A stretch of 34,760 nt of DNA from Lysobacterales bacterium (GTDB lineage Bacteria; Pseudomonadota; Gammaproteobacteria; Xanthomonadales; SZUA-36): NCBI GenBank assembly GCA_013042915.1, contig JABDPF010000017.1, positions 1 through 34,760 on the forward strand, read 5' to 3'. The position numbers and the translations under genes were made by a program. This document shows, piece by piece, positions 25,252 through 31,898 of this stretch. The notes under the pieces were generated by a model. It was not told the origin of the DNA. It searched no databases and saw only the letters and a list, made by a program, of their open reading frames with translations. Every line of letters starts with the position of its first letter. Position 1 is the first letter of the stretch.

Positions 25252-26133
25252 TCAGACGATGACGCCAACCAGCAGCAGGATCGCGAGCACGGTCACCCAC
25301 ACGCCCAGCATGCGCCAGGTCAGGTCCATCGCCTGCTGAACGCCTCGCATCGGGCCATCGAGTTGGTCGGCGTAGCCGTCGCGCGCCGCGTGGCCGGAGA
25401 ACACGACACTGCGTGCCGCGGCCAGAAGGAACCCGTTGTCGCCCTCGAACAGGCCATGTCCCTGCTCGTCGTGGAAGGACTTCCATGCCTGGAATACCGA
25501 ATCAAAATCGGTGGCGATCGCCAGGGACAGCGTCATCAGCTGGGCGGCCGGCCAATCCATCACTTGGCGCATACGGCGAAACAGGTCACGCTGCTCGTCA
25601 GCGAGCGGACAGTCGGTCTCCACCAGCCAATCGACGAAGCGGTAAACAAAGGCGCCCGCGATTCCGAGAATGGCGAACCACAGGATGACGCCAAACCAGC
25701 GTCGCAGCGCGGCCTGGAACACGGATTCCACGGCCGCCGCGCGTCCCGCCTCGACGTCATCCGGAACCGGGCCTCCCGCCAGCTCTTCCACTGCTTCCTG
25801 GCGCTGTTCGGGGTCTTCTTCCTCGACGATGGCGGCGACTTCGGTGTCGAGGTCGCGGGGGCCGAAACAGGCTATCAGGACTGCGATCGCCAGGACGAAG
25901 GCCCCGACCGAGCCGAGCAGGGAGATCAGTACCTGGTTGACCAGCAGAAGCAGCACCAGGGGCAACGCGATAATCAGCAGGAAGCCGGTGGCGCCGGACC
26001 AACCCGGCAGCGAGGACAGCATGTCGTTGGCAGCGTCGACCCAGCGCCGCAGCCAGCGGTCCTGGCTGAACCGGCCCAGCTCGGGTACAAAGTGTCGCAG
26101 CGCAAAGGCGAGCAGAATCGCGATAATCGTCAT
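25252..26133 (-). CDS. ampE: AmpE family inner-membrane protein
   Basis: 293 residues. The N-terminus MTIIAILLAFALRHF, two helices near 45-95, a cytoplasmic acidic stretch, a helix pair near 140-170 and a last C-terminal helix follow the E. coli AmpE plan (284 residues). DWPAAQLMTLSLAI and an FSGHAARDGYADQL-like segment are also typical. AmpE is linked to beta-lactamase induction signalling together with AmpD, but its biochemical activity is unknown. It is distantly related to CobD/CbiB; the CbiB HPV-type signature is absent. No ampD is adjacent. Gaps: four bases to nudC, 12 to the btuF-like gene. Confidence 0.82.
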   Translation of the reverse strand: MTIIAILLAFALRHFVPELGRFSQDRWLRRWVDAANDMLSSLPGWSGATGFLLIIALPLVLLLLVNQVLISLLGSVGAFVLAIAVLIACFGPRDLDTEVAAIVEEEDPEQRQEAVEELAGGPVPDDVEAGRAAAVESVFQAALRRWFGVILWFAILGIAGAFVYRFVDWLVETDCPLADEQRDLFRRMRQVMDWPAAQLMTLSLAIATDFDSVFQAWKSFHDEQGHGLFEGDNGFLLAAARSVVFSGHAARDGYADQLDGPMRGVQQAMDLTWRMLGVWVTVLAILLLVGVIV

Positions 26134-26137
26134 GCTT

Positions 26138-27133
26138 TCATTCTAGCCTGTCGCGGCCCGCCCAGCTACCGGCCTCGCGCACCAGGTGGGCCAGCCGTTC
26201 GCCGCTTTGACTGCGGTACCAGTCGGCAATCAGCCGAAACGCGATCGAAACGGGCGGCGGCACCCGGATTTCATCCGTCGTGATGGCCCGGGCGAGCTCA
26301 GCAGCCGTCAGCCAGCGCAGTTCCTCCATTTCCTCGGTCGGCGCGCAGTCGCGGCTGGCGGCCTCGGCGTAAAAGCCACACATCGCGGACGACGGAAACG
26401 GCCAGGGTTGCGAGGAAACGTAACGGATGGCGGACAGCCGCACCCGGGCCTCCTCGAACACTTCGCGGGTCACCGCGTCTTCCAGGCTTTCCCCGGGTTC
26501 CAGGTAGCCGGCCAGTGTCGAGAACCGGCGTTCCGGCCAGCGCGCGTTGCGCCCCAGAAGGCAGGCGTCTGTTTGGGTGATGAGAACGATGATGGCCGGA
26601 TCGATGCGGGGAAAAGACTCCCGCGCGCACTCCGGGTTCTCGCAAACCAGGCGATGACCGGCGGATTCAAGCCGGTTGGGTGCACCGCAGGAACCGCAGA
26701 AGGCGTGCCGGTACTGCCAGTAGAGCAGGGCCTTGGCATAAGCCAGGATACCGGCGTGCTTCTCATGCAGGCTGGCGGTGGCCAGCCGCAGGTCAGCGAA
26801 TGCGGCGCCGGGATGGGTTTCCAGCAGATGGCGCTGGCCCGCATCATCGACCGGGCAGGCGAAATAACAGTAGCGGCTGTCGCGGCCCAGCAGCGTTACC
26901 GGCGAATTGGCCGGGCGCTGGGCCAGGTAGATGACGGGGCGGTCCGAGCGGACCGGATCGATCAGTCCCCGCCCTCGCCACTGGGGCAGGAATCGCGCCT
27001 CGGGTGAAGCGAGCGCACTGGCAAGCCACTCCGGGTCGTCACGAAATTCCACCAGCCGGTCGAGTCGGACCGCGGTGAAGCTGTTCCTGTGCGAACGGGT
27101 GAGCCGGTCGATGCTCGGGTCGGAACGCGGCAC
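26138..27133 (-). CDS. nudC: NADH pyrophosphatase / NAD-cap hydrolase
   Basis: Hydrolyses NADH to NMNH and AMP and removes NAD caps from RNA. It has 331 residues, longer than E. coli NudC (257) because of an N-terminal domain found in many homologues. A zinc site is formed by C146, C149, C164 and C169. The Nudix box is at 209-231 (GYLEPGESLEDAV, then TREVFEEARV). The NudC-specific SQPWPFPSS is at 241-249. The usual Gly near the end of the box is Arg230; the catalytic Glu residues are kept. GTG start at 27133, three bases after the erpA stop. Confidence 0.93.
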   Translation of the reverse strand: MPRSDPSIDRLTRSHRNSFTAVRLDRLVEFRDDPEWLASALASPEARFLPQWRGRGLIDPVRSDRPVIYLAQRPANSPVTLLGRDSRYCYFACPVDDAGQRHLLETHPGAAFADLRLATASLHEKHAGILAYAKALLYWQYRHAFCGSCGAPNRLESAGHRLVCENPECARESFPRIDPAIIVLITQTDACLLGRNARWPERRFSTLAGYLEPGESLEDAVTREVFEEARVRLSAIRYVSSQPWPFPSSAMCGFYAEAASRDCAPTEEMEELRWLTAAELARAITTDEIRVPPPVSIAFRLIADWYRSQSGERLAHLVREAGSWAGRDRLE

Positions 27134-27136
27134 GCG

Positions 27137-27514
27137 TCAGATGGAAAACGAGGAACCGCAGCCGCAGGTCGTGTTGGCGTTGGGATTGCGGATCACAAAT
27201 TGCGCCCCGGCCAGGCTCTCCTGGTAGTCCACTTCCGCACCCATCAGGTACTGAAAGCTCATCGGATCGACCAGCAGGGTAACGCCGTCGTTTTGCACGG
27301 CGATGTCGTCTTCGGCCTGTTCTTCATCAAAGGAGAACCCATACTGGAAGCCGGAGCAACCGCCGCCGTTGATATAAACCCGCAACTTGAGCTCTGGGTT
27401 GCCCTCCTCAAGCACGAGTTCCTGCACCTTGCGCGCTGCCGCGTCGGTGAACACGATGCCGGGCATGGCGCCCTGGCCTGTGCCGATGTCGAGAGGTTGT
27501 TCCATGGCGTTCAT
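27137..27514 (-). CDS. erpA: Iron-sulfur cluster insertion protein ErpA
   Basis: A-type carrier that delivers [4Fe-4S]/[2Fe-2S] clusters to apo-proteins. It has 125 residues. The three cluster ligands are C53 ([12 protein letters not shown]), C117 and C119 (TTCGCGSSF). [16 protein letters not shown] is typical of ErpA rather than IscA. It is slightly longer at the N-terminus than E. coli ErpA (114), and an ATG at 27505 is an alternative start. It lies between a DUF6776-like gene (23-base gap) and nudC (three-base gap). Confidence 0.94.
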   Translation of the reverse strand: MNAMEQPLDIGTGQGAMPGIVFTDAAARKVQELVLEEGNPELKLRVYINGGGCSGFQYGFSFDEEQAEDDIAVQNDGVTLLVDPMSFQYLMGAEVDYQESLAGAQFVIRNPNANTTCGCGSSFSI

Positions 27515-27537
27515 GATGCGGACAGCCGCGTCTTAAA

Positions 27538-28269
27538 TCAATGGTCAGCAGGAAGGGCAGGGTTGACGCCGCCCTCGAGCAACGTGTTCCAGGCATAGCT
27601 GCGTTGCACCGCCTTGCGCGCCTCGCCGCCCTCCAGGGTCAGCCGCAGGCGCGTGGGGCTGAAGCGCTCGGGTAGTGTGAGATAGCCCTCGATCTGCTGA
27701 AAATACTTAAAGCGAAAAGCCGGCTCGGGCGCTTCTCCGCCGCTGACGCGAGACCAGTACAGGGTAATCGGGCGGTCATCCATGATCCCTTCGACATCGA
27801 TCCTCACCTTGCCGCTGACGATGGATGCGCGCCGGATGTTTTGGGTCAGCGTGAGGATGAACCGGAAAACCCGGTCCGAGTCGGTGGGCAACAGTTCGGC
27901 ATGATAGACATCCAGTCCAGTTTGCTCTCCGCCGGTTCCCGCCAGGCGCCGAAAAAAATCGAGTTCCGACTGCTGCTGGTCCAGGCGGGCCCTGCGAGCG
28001 CTCTCTTCCGAACGCAAAATGCGGTTGGCCTGTCGAAGGACATCGGTTTCCCGTTCGAGTACCGCGTTTCGGGCCTGCACGCGGTCCAGGCGCCGGTTCA
28101 CGGCATCCAGTTCCTCTACCAGGAAATCGATTTCCTGTTGCATCTGCTTGGTTTTCGGCGCCACGTCCCGCGATGCCAGTTCCCAGGTTGCCAGCAACAG
28201 CACCGCGGCGGCGGCGAGGGCCACGACGGCGGCCTCCATGAATCCGGGTTTTCTGAAATCGAAGCGCAT
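27538..28269 (-). CDS. Coiled-coil single-pass membrane protein (DUF6776-like)
   Basis: 243 residues. A short basic N-terminus, one membrane helix (about 11-29) and a long heptad-rich coiled coil (about 38-100) precede a beta-rich domain ending in FRFKYFQQIEGYLTLPERF. That closing motif is characteristic of a conserved gammaproteobacterial family often found beside erpA (DUF6776 in current naming; recalled, not searched). Type II topology with a periplasmic C-terminus is expected. No Shine-Dalgarno sequence precedes the ATG at 28269: the bases are a U-run from the terminator just upstream. First gene of the erpA-nudC-ampE unit. Confidence 0.75.
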   Translation of the reverse strand: MRFDFRKPGFMEAAVVALAAAAVLLLATWELASRDVAPKTKQMQQEIDFLVEELDAVNRRLDRVQARNAVLERETDVLRQANRILRSEESARRARLDQQQSELDFFRRLAGTGGEQTGLDVYHAELLPTDSDRVFRFILTLTQNIRRASIVSGKVRIDVEGIMDDRPITLYWSRVSGGEAPEPAFRFKYFQQIEGYLTLPERFSPTRLRLTLEGGEARKAVQRSYAWNTLLEGGVNPALPADH

Positions 28270-28273
28270 AAGA

Positions 28274-28296
28274 CAAAAAAGCGGCCGAAGCCGCTT
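28274..28296 (-). terminator. Rho-independent terminator after cysQ
   Basis: On the minus strand a 7-base stem AAGCGGC/GCCGCTT (28296-28279) closes a TTCG tetraloop and runs into TTTT (28278-28275). This is a textbook intrinsic terminator for the hisN-nudE-cysQ transcript. It ends only five bases before the ATG of the next gene. Confidence 0.85.
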
Positions 28297-28302
28297 ATAC
28301 CA
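28294..28302 (-). promoter_or_regulatory. Probable extended -10 promoter of the DUF6776-erpA operon
   Basis: On the minus strand TGGTATAAG gives an extended -10 (TG, one base, TATAAG, 5 of 6). There is no -35 hexamer, but an A-rich tract of about 50 bases lies upstream (28305-28365), like an UP element. The start point would fall inside the terminator hairpin, so the leader would be under 25 bases. Confidence 0.45.
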
Positions 28303-28413
28303 TGTAATTTTTCAGATTGTTGTTGTTCGTTTCTTTTTGTTTTTTTCTGGCAAGACCCCAGAACTGGAATCGTTTATACCTTGCCCCAGCAGAGCCCGTC
28401 AAGCGCCTCATGG

Positions 28414-29226
28414 TTAACGGGCGCCGTCAAAAGCACCGAGCCAGTCCCGTGAACCGTCAGCGATAACCAGGAACTCCGGGTTGAGAAACGACTCCTTTTC
28501 GTTGTAACGCAGGGGCTCGCCGTCCAGGGTGACAATGTTGCCCCCGGCGGCCAGTACAACGGCGTGAGCCGCCGCAGTATCCCACTCGCAGGTCGGCCCG
28601 AGCCGGGGGTAGAAGTCCGCCTTGCCTTCCGCGACCAGGCAGAATTTAAGCGAACTGCCCATGCTGACCAGTTCGAACGGCCCCAGATTTTCCAGGTGCC
28701 CCTCCAGCGCGGGGTTGGCGTGGGAGCGGCTTCCCACGACGACCATCGGGTCGGCGCAGGGCACGCGCACGCGAATGTCCCGTTCCGTTTCGCCGGCCCC
28801 GCTGCGCCTGGCGGTCTCACTGACGACCCCGGTATAGGTCACGCCACTGACCGGAACGTGTACGACTCCGAGTGCGGGCGCGTGCCCGCGAATCAATGCG
28901 ATGTTGACCGTGAACTCCCCGTTGCGGTTGACGAACTCCTTTGTGCCGTCCAGCGGGTCGACCAACCAGTACTCGTGCCATTGCGATCGGGTGGAGAAGG
29001 GGATGCTGGCGGACTCTTCGGACAGGAAAGGAATGTCGGGGGTCAGCCGTGCCAGTTCGTCACGAATCACGCGATGGCTGGCAAGATCGGCTTGTGTCAG
29101 GGGAGATGAGTCGTCCTTCTCGATGACCTCGAATTCCTGGCCATAAATCTCGAGGATCGCCTCGCCGGCCTCGTGAGCGATGCGTTTGAGTTCGGGCAGA
29201 AGCAGAGCGGGGCGTTGATCAGGCAT
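28414..29226 (-). CDS. cysQ: 3'(2'),5'-bisphosphate nucleotidase
   Basis: Mg-dependent phosphatase that removes the 3' phosphate from pAp (and PAPS), a by-product of sulfate assimilation and acyl-carrier transfer. It has 270 residues. Inositol-monophosphatase-family metal sites are E70 (FLSEES), D90-PLDGT (WLVDPLDGTKEF) and the later CEWDTAAAHAV. SLKFCLVAEGKADFYPR is typical of CysQ. AAGGA lies 11 bases before the ATG. It overlaps nudE by eight bases and is followed by a clear terminator at 28274-28296. Confidence 0.93.
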   Translation of the reverse strand: MPDQRPALLLPELKRIAHEAGEAILEIYGQEFEVIEKDDSSPLTQADLASHRVIRDELARLTPDIPFLSEESASIPFSTRSQWHEYWLVDPLDGTKEFVNRNGEFTVNIALIRGHAPALGVVHVPVSGVTYTGVVSETARRSGAGETERDIRVRVPCADPMVVVGSRSHANPALEGHLENLGPFELVSMGSSLKFCLVAEGKADFYPRLGPTCEWDTAAAHAVVLAAGGNIVTLDGEPLRYNEKESFLNPEFLVIADGSRDWLGAFDGAR

Positions 29227-29782
29227 GGCTTGGGTTGTCCTTCAGGTAGTCGCGCGCGAAGTACAGCGCGGCGATCGTGCGTCCCTCGGTGCAATCCGGC
29301 CGCTCCGCCAGGAGCCGCAGGTCGGTCATCGGCCAGGGAACGATGTCCAGTTCTTCCGGTTCGTCGCCTTCCAGGCGTTCTTCATACAAATCCTGGGCCA
29401 GGATGATATGGGTCACGTGTGTCATGTAGCCGGGGGCGAGGCTGAAGGCGTTTATTTCGCACAGCTCACGGGCACCGTAGCCGATTTCTTCCTTGAGCTC
29501 ACGGTTAGCGGCTTCCAGAGGATGCTCGTTGCGCTCGATGCGTCCCTTGGGCAAGCCGAGCTCGTAGTGGTGAAGGCCGCAGGCGTATTCACGGACCAGC
29601 AGCACCGTATCGGCGTCCTTCATCGGTACGATAATGACCGAGCCCAGTCCGTGGGTCAGTAGCCGTGTATACGTCCGCCTCTGGCCATTGGAGAATTCGA
29701 GATCCAACTGTTCACGACGCATCCAGCCGCCGGGCTCGGTTTCACTGCGGCTATGGACGGTGGGCAGTTTCTTTACGCGCAT
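29219..29782 (-). CDS. nudE: ADP-compounds hydrolase NudE
   Basis: Nudix hydrolase acting on ADP-ribose, Ap3A, NADH and similar compounds. The ATG at 29782 gives 187 residues (E. coli 186); the longer open frame upstream is not homologous. LDLEFSNGQRRTYTR, REYACGLHHYELGLPKG and AQDLYEERLEGDEPE follow E. coli NudE. The Nudix box (80-102) is complete: GRIERNE, then RELKEEIGY. It overlaps the HisN-like gene by 10 bases and cysQ by eight, so it is the middle gene of a tightly coupled trio. Confidence 0.94.
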   Translation of the reverse strand: MRVKKLPTVHSRSETEPGGWMRREQLDLEFSNGQRRTYTRLLTHGLGSVIIVPMKDADTVLLVREYACGLHHYELGLPKGRIERNEHPLEAANRELKEEIGYGARELCEINAFSLAPGYMTHVTHIILAQDLYEERLEGDEPEELDIVPWPMTDLRLLAERPDCTEGRTIAALYFARDYLKDNPSHA

Positions 29783-30540
29783 CGGGACAGGGTTCTCAGC
29801 AGGTCTGCGTGCAGGCCGGGCGTGGTGGCCAGCACCGAGGAGGTGTCGAGCCCGGGCGCCCTGCCCTCCAGGTCGGTGAACGTGCCGCCTGCCTCGCGCA
29901 CGATCACCACGAGAGCCGCGATGTCGAGAATGTTGACGTCGGATTCGATAACGGCATCCAGCTGGCCGGCGGCGAGCCGGTGATAGTGGTAGTAATCGCC
30001 GTAGCCGCGAGTGCGGTTGACCCGCGCCAGCACCGAACCCAGCGCGCCCCATTGCGGCGAGCGCGCCAGGCTTTGCAGATTACCCGTGGATACGGAGGCC
30101 TCGTCCAGACGGGACCGGGCGCTGACCTCGATACGCTTGCCATCGAGAAAAGCGCCGCTGTCGCGGGCGGCCCAGGCGGTTTCGCCCATGGCGGGCGCCG
30201 AGGACACGCCCAGCACCAGTTCCCCGCGGTGCATCAACGCGATCTGGGTCGACCACATGCCGTAGCCGCCGACGAAACTCTTGGTGCCGTCGATCGGGTC
30301 GACCAGCCACAGGTAGTCGGCGTTTTCCTGCGCCTTACCCGACTCCTCGCCGTAGAATCCGTGGTCCGGGAACGCGTCCAGCAGGGTGTTGCGGATCACC
30401 TCCTCGGCCTCGCGGTCGGCAACCGTGACCGGTGTCTGGTCCTGCTTGAGTTCGACCTGGAAATCACCGCGGTAGTATCCGAGCGCGACTTCGGCGGCGC
30501 GCCGCGCGGCCTCTAGCGCGGTTGCGAGAAAGGTTTGCAT
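29773..30540 (-). CDS. Inositol-monophosphatase family phosphatase, histidinol-phosphatase (HisN)-like
   Basis: 255 residues from the ATG at 30540. Metal-binding motifs are E65 (YGEESGKA), D81-PIDGT (WLVDPIDGTKSFVGGYGMW) and the third-site Asp in NILDIAALVVIVREAGG. DGTKSFVxGxPxW-type sequences are typical of the HisN group, which dephosphorylates L-histidinol phosphate. Inositol-1-phosphatase or a related sugar phosphatase remains possible. No other his gene is present. It is first in the hisN-nudE-cysQ run and divergent from rsmE by 65 bases. Confidence 0.85.
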   Translation of the reverse strand: MQTFLATALEAARRAAEVALGYYRGDFQVELKQDQTPVTVADREAEEVIRNTLLDAFPDHGFYGEESGKAQENADYLWLVDPIDGTKSFVGGYGMWSTQIALMHRGELVLGVSSAPAMGETAWAARDSGAFLDGKRIEVSARSRLDEASVSTGNLQSLARSPQWGALGSVLARVNRTRGYGDYYHYHRLAAGQLDAVIESDVNILDIAALVVIVREAGGTFTDLEGRAPGLDTSSVLATTPGLHADLLRTLSRCA

Positions 30541-30544
30541 GAGC

Positions 30545-30574
30545 TTTACAGGGCTGTGAAATTTAGGGAATGAT
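30545..30574 (+). promoter_or_regulatory. Candidate promoter for rsmE
   Basis: TTTACA (30545-30550), an 18-base spacer and AATGAT (30569-30574) form a weak promoter. A start near 30582 would exclude the in-frame ATG at 30570 and favour the GTG at 30606. Confidence 0.3.
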
Positions 30575-30605
30575 ACCACCTGGCCAGAATTCATCGGGTT
30601 CCATT

Positions 30606-31337
30606 GTGCGCATTCACCGTGTCTATATCGACCAGCCCTTGGAGCCGGGCGAGCCGGTTTCGCTGGACGGTCGGCGGGTCCATTATCTCGGCCGCGTTCT
30701 GCGGGTTGCGCCGGGCCAGAGCGTGGTGCTGTTCAATGGGGACGGCAACGATTACGCCTGCGAAGTCAGCCGGGTCGGCAAGTCCGAGATCGCTTTTGAA
30801 GTGAACACACGGTTGCCCGCGAGAGCCGAATCGCCGCTCTGCGTCGTGGTCGCCCAGGCCGTCAGCCGCGGCGAGCGAATGGACCAGACCTTGCAGAAAT
30901 GCACCGAGCTGGGGGCCGTTGCCTTCCAGCCGCTGTGGAGCGAGCGGGTTGAGGTCCGTCTTCAGGGCGAGAAACTCGCTCGTCGGCAGCAGCACTGGCA
31001 GGGAGTCGTGATATCCGCCTGCGAGCAGAGCGGGAGGGCACTGGTGCCGGAAGTGTTGCCGGCGATGCCGCTGCGGGACTGGGCCGCAATCCCGACAAAG
31101 GCAGCTCGCCTCGTCCTGGCGCCCGGCGCCGAGCGAACACTGGCCTCGGCCGACTGGACCGCGAGGGTCGAGTTGCTGGTGGGTCCGGAAGGGGGATTCA
31201 ACGAGAGCGAGCTTGCGATGCTCACGTCGTTCGGGACGATACCGGTCAGTCTCGGTCCGCGCGTTCTGCGAACGGAAACCGCCGGACCGGCCGCGCTCGC
31301 GATCGCGCAGGCGCTGGGCGGGGATCTGGCCGGCTAA
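30606..31337 (+). CDS. rsmE: 16S rRNA (uracil-1498-N3)-methyltransferase
   Basis: SPOUT-class methyltransferase that modifies U1498 of 16S rRNA. From the GTG at 30606 it has 243 residues, the same as E. coli RsmE, and begins MRIHRVYID as expected. An N-terminal PUA-like domain (HYLGRVLRVAPG) leads to the knot domain with AVSRGERMDQTLQKCTELG, the SAM loop LVGPEGGFNESE and the hallmark LGPRVLRTETAGPAAL. The ATG at 30570 would add 12 residues without homology. It converges on chpC with 14 bases between stops. Confidence 0.95.
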   Translation: MRIHRVYIDQPLEPGEPVSLDGRRVHYLGRVLRVAPGQSVVLFNGDGNDYACEVSRVGKSEIAFEVNTRLPARAESPLCVVVAQAVSRGERMDQTLQKCTELGAVAFQPLWSERVEVRLQGEKLARRQQHWQGVVISACEQSGRALVPEVLPAMPLRDWAAIPTKAARLVLAPGAERTLASADWTARVELLVGPEGGFNESELAMLTSFGTIPVSLGPRVLRTETAGPAALAIAQALGGDLAG

Positions 31338-31351
31338 AGAAAAATGATGGC

Positions 31352-31897
31352 TCAGGCGTCCAGCCGGGTGATTGGCAGGGCGCCGAAGGTCGCGTGCGTG
31401 ACCAGGTGGGCCAGCCGGTCCATGTCGGGAATGATGGCGTTTTCTTTCTCAAAGCGGACGTGGCTGAAGACGCCCAGCGATTTCTTATCGTCGCCGGTTT
31501 CCACCAGGTCGCTTTGCTCGATCTGAACGGGCCTGGGCAAATCACTCATCAGCAGCCCGAGGTAAGGGACCCGGGTTGAATCGGTCAACGATTTCAGGAT
31601 CATGATCCGCGCCCGCTTGGGAATGTCGCCCACCTCGGTGCCGTTGATCAACGCGCCAAAGCTGAATACGGGCACCTGCCGGTTTTCCCAGTCGACTTCA
31701 CCAAGCAGCCAGGGAGGCGCATCCTCGGTTGGCCTTGGCGGTTGAAAATCGATGACCTCGGCCATCACGCTGGTGGGCAGCAGCAGCGGCTCCGGCTCGG
31801 TGGGAACCAGCATGCAATGCAGCACGGGCGCCTTGCCCGAGCGTCGCAAGACCTTTTTCTTTTCCTTCTGGCGGCCCTTGTAAGTGCGTCGGTCCAT
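31352..31897 (-). CDS. chpC: CheW-domain protein, ChpC-like
   Basis: 181 residues with a CheW fold: VTSVMAEVIDFQ-like entry, PPWLLGEVDWENRQVPVFSF at the position of the usual GxxxWRGxxxPV, and later LGLLMSDLPRPVQIEQ. The first ~20 residues are strongly basic. In Pseudomonas the Pil-Chp cluster ends chpA-chpB-chpC, and ChpC is a second CheW adaptor. Here it follows the ChpA-like kinase directly, one base after its stop, with no chpB methylesterase between. Expected to couple receptors to the kinase that controls type IV pili. Confidence 0.82.
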   Translation of the reverse strand: MDRRTYKGRQKEKKKVLRRSGKAPVLHCMLVPTEPEPLLLPTSVMAEVIDFQPPRPTEDAPPWLLGEVDWENRQVPVFSFGALINGTEVGDIPKRARIMILKSLTDSTRVPYLGLLMSDLPRPVQIEQSDLVETGDDKKSLGVFSHVRFEKENAIIPDMDRLAHLVTHATFGALPITRLDA

Positions 31898-31898
31898 G

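Noticed and set aside
25252-26133. AmpE-like gene as CobD/CbiB (cobinamide-phosphate synthase)
   Set aside because: The overall length and N-terminus follow AmpE, and the CbiB HPV-type N-terminal signature is absent.
28305-28365. AT-rich tract as a horizontally acquired fragment or a small gene
   Set aside because: It is only about 60 bases, has no usable coding frame, and is better explained as an A-rich upstream element of a promoter.
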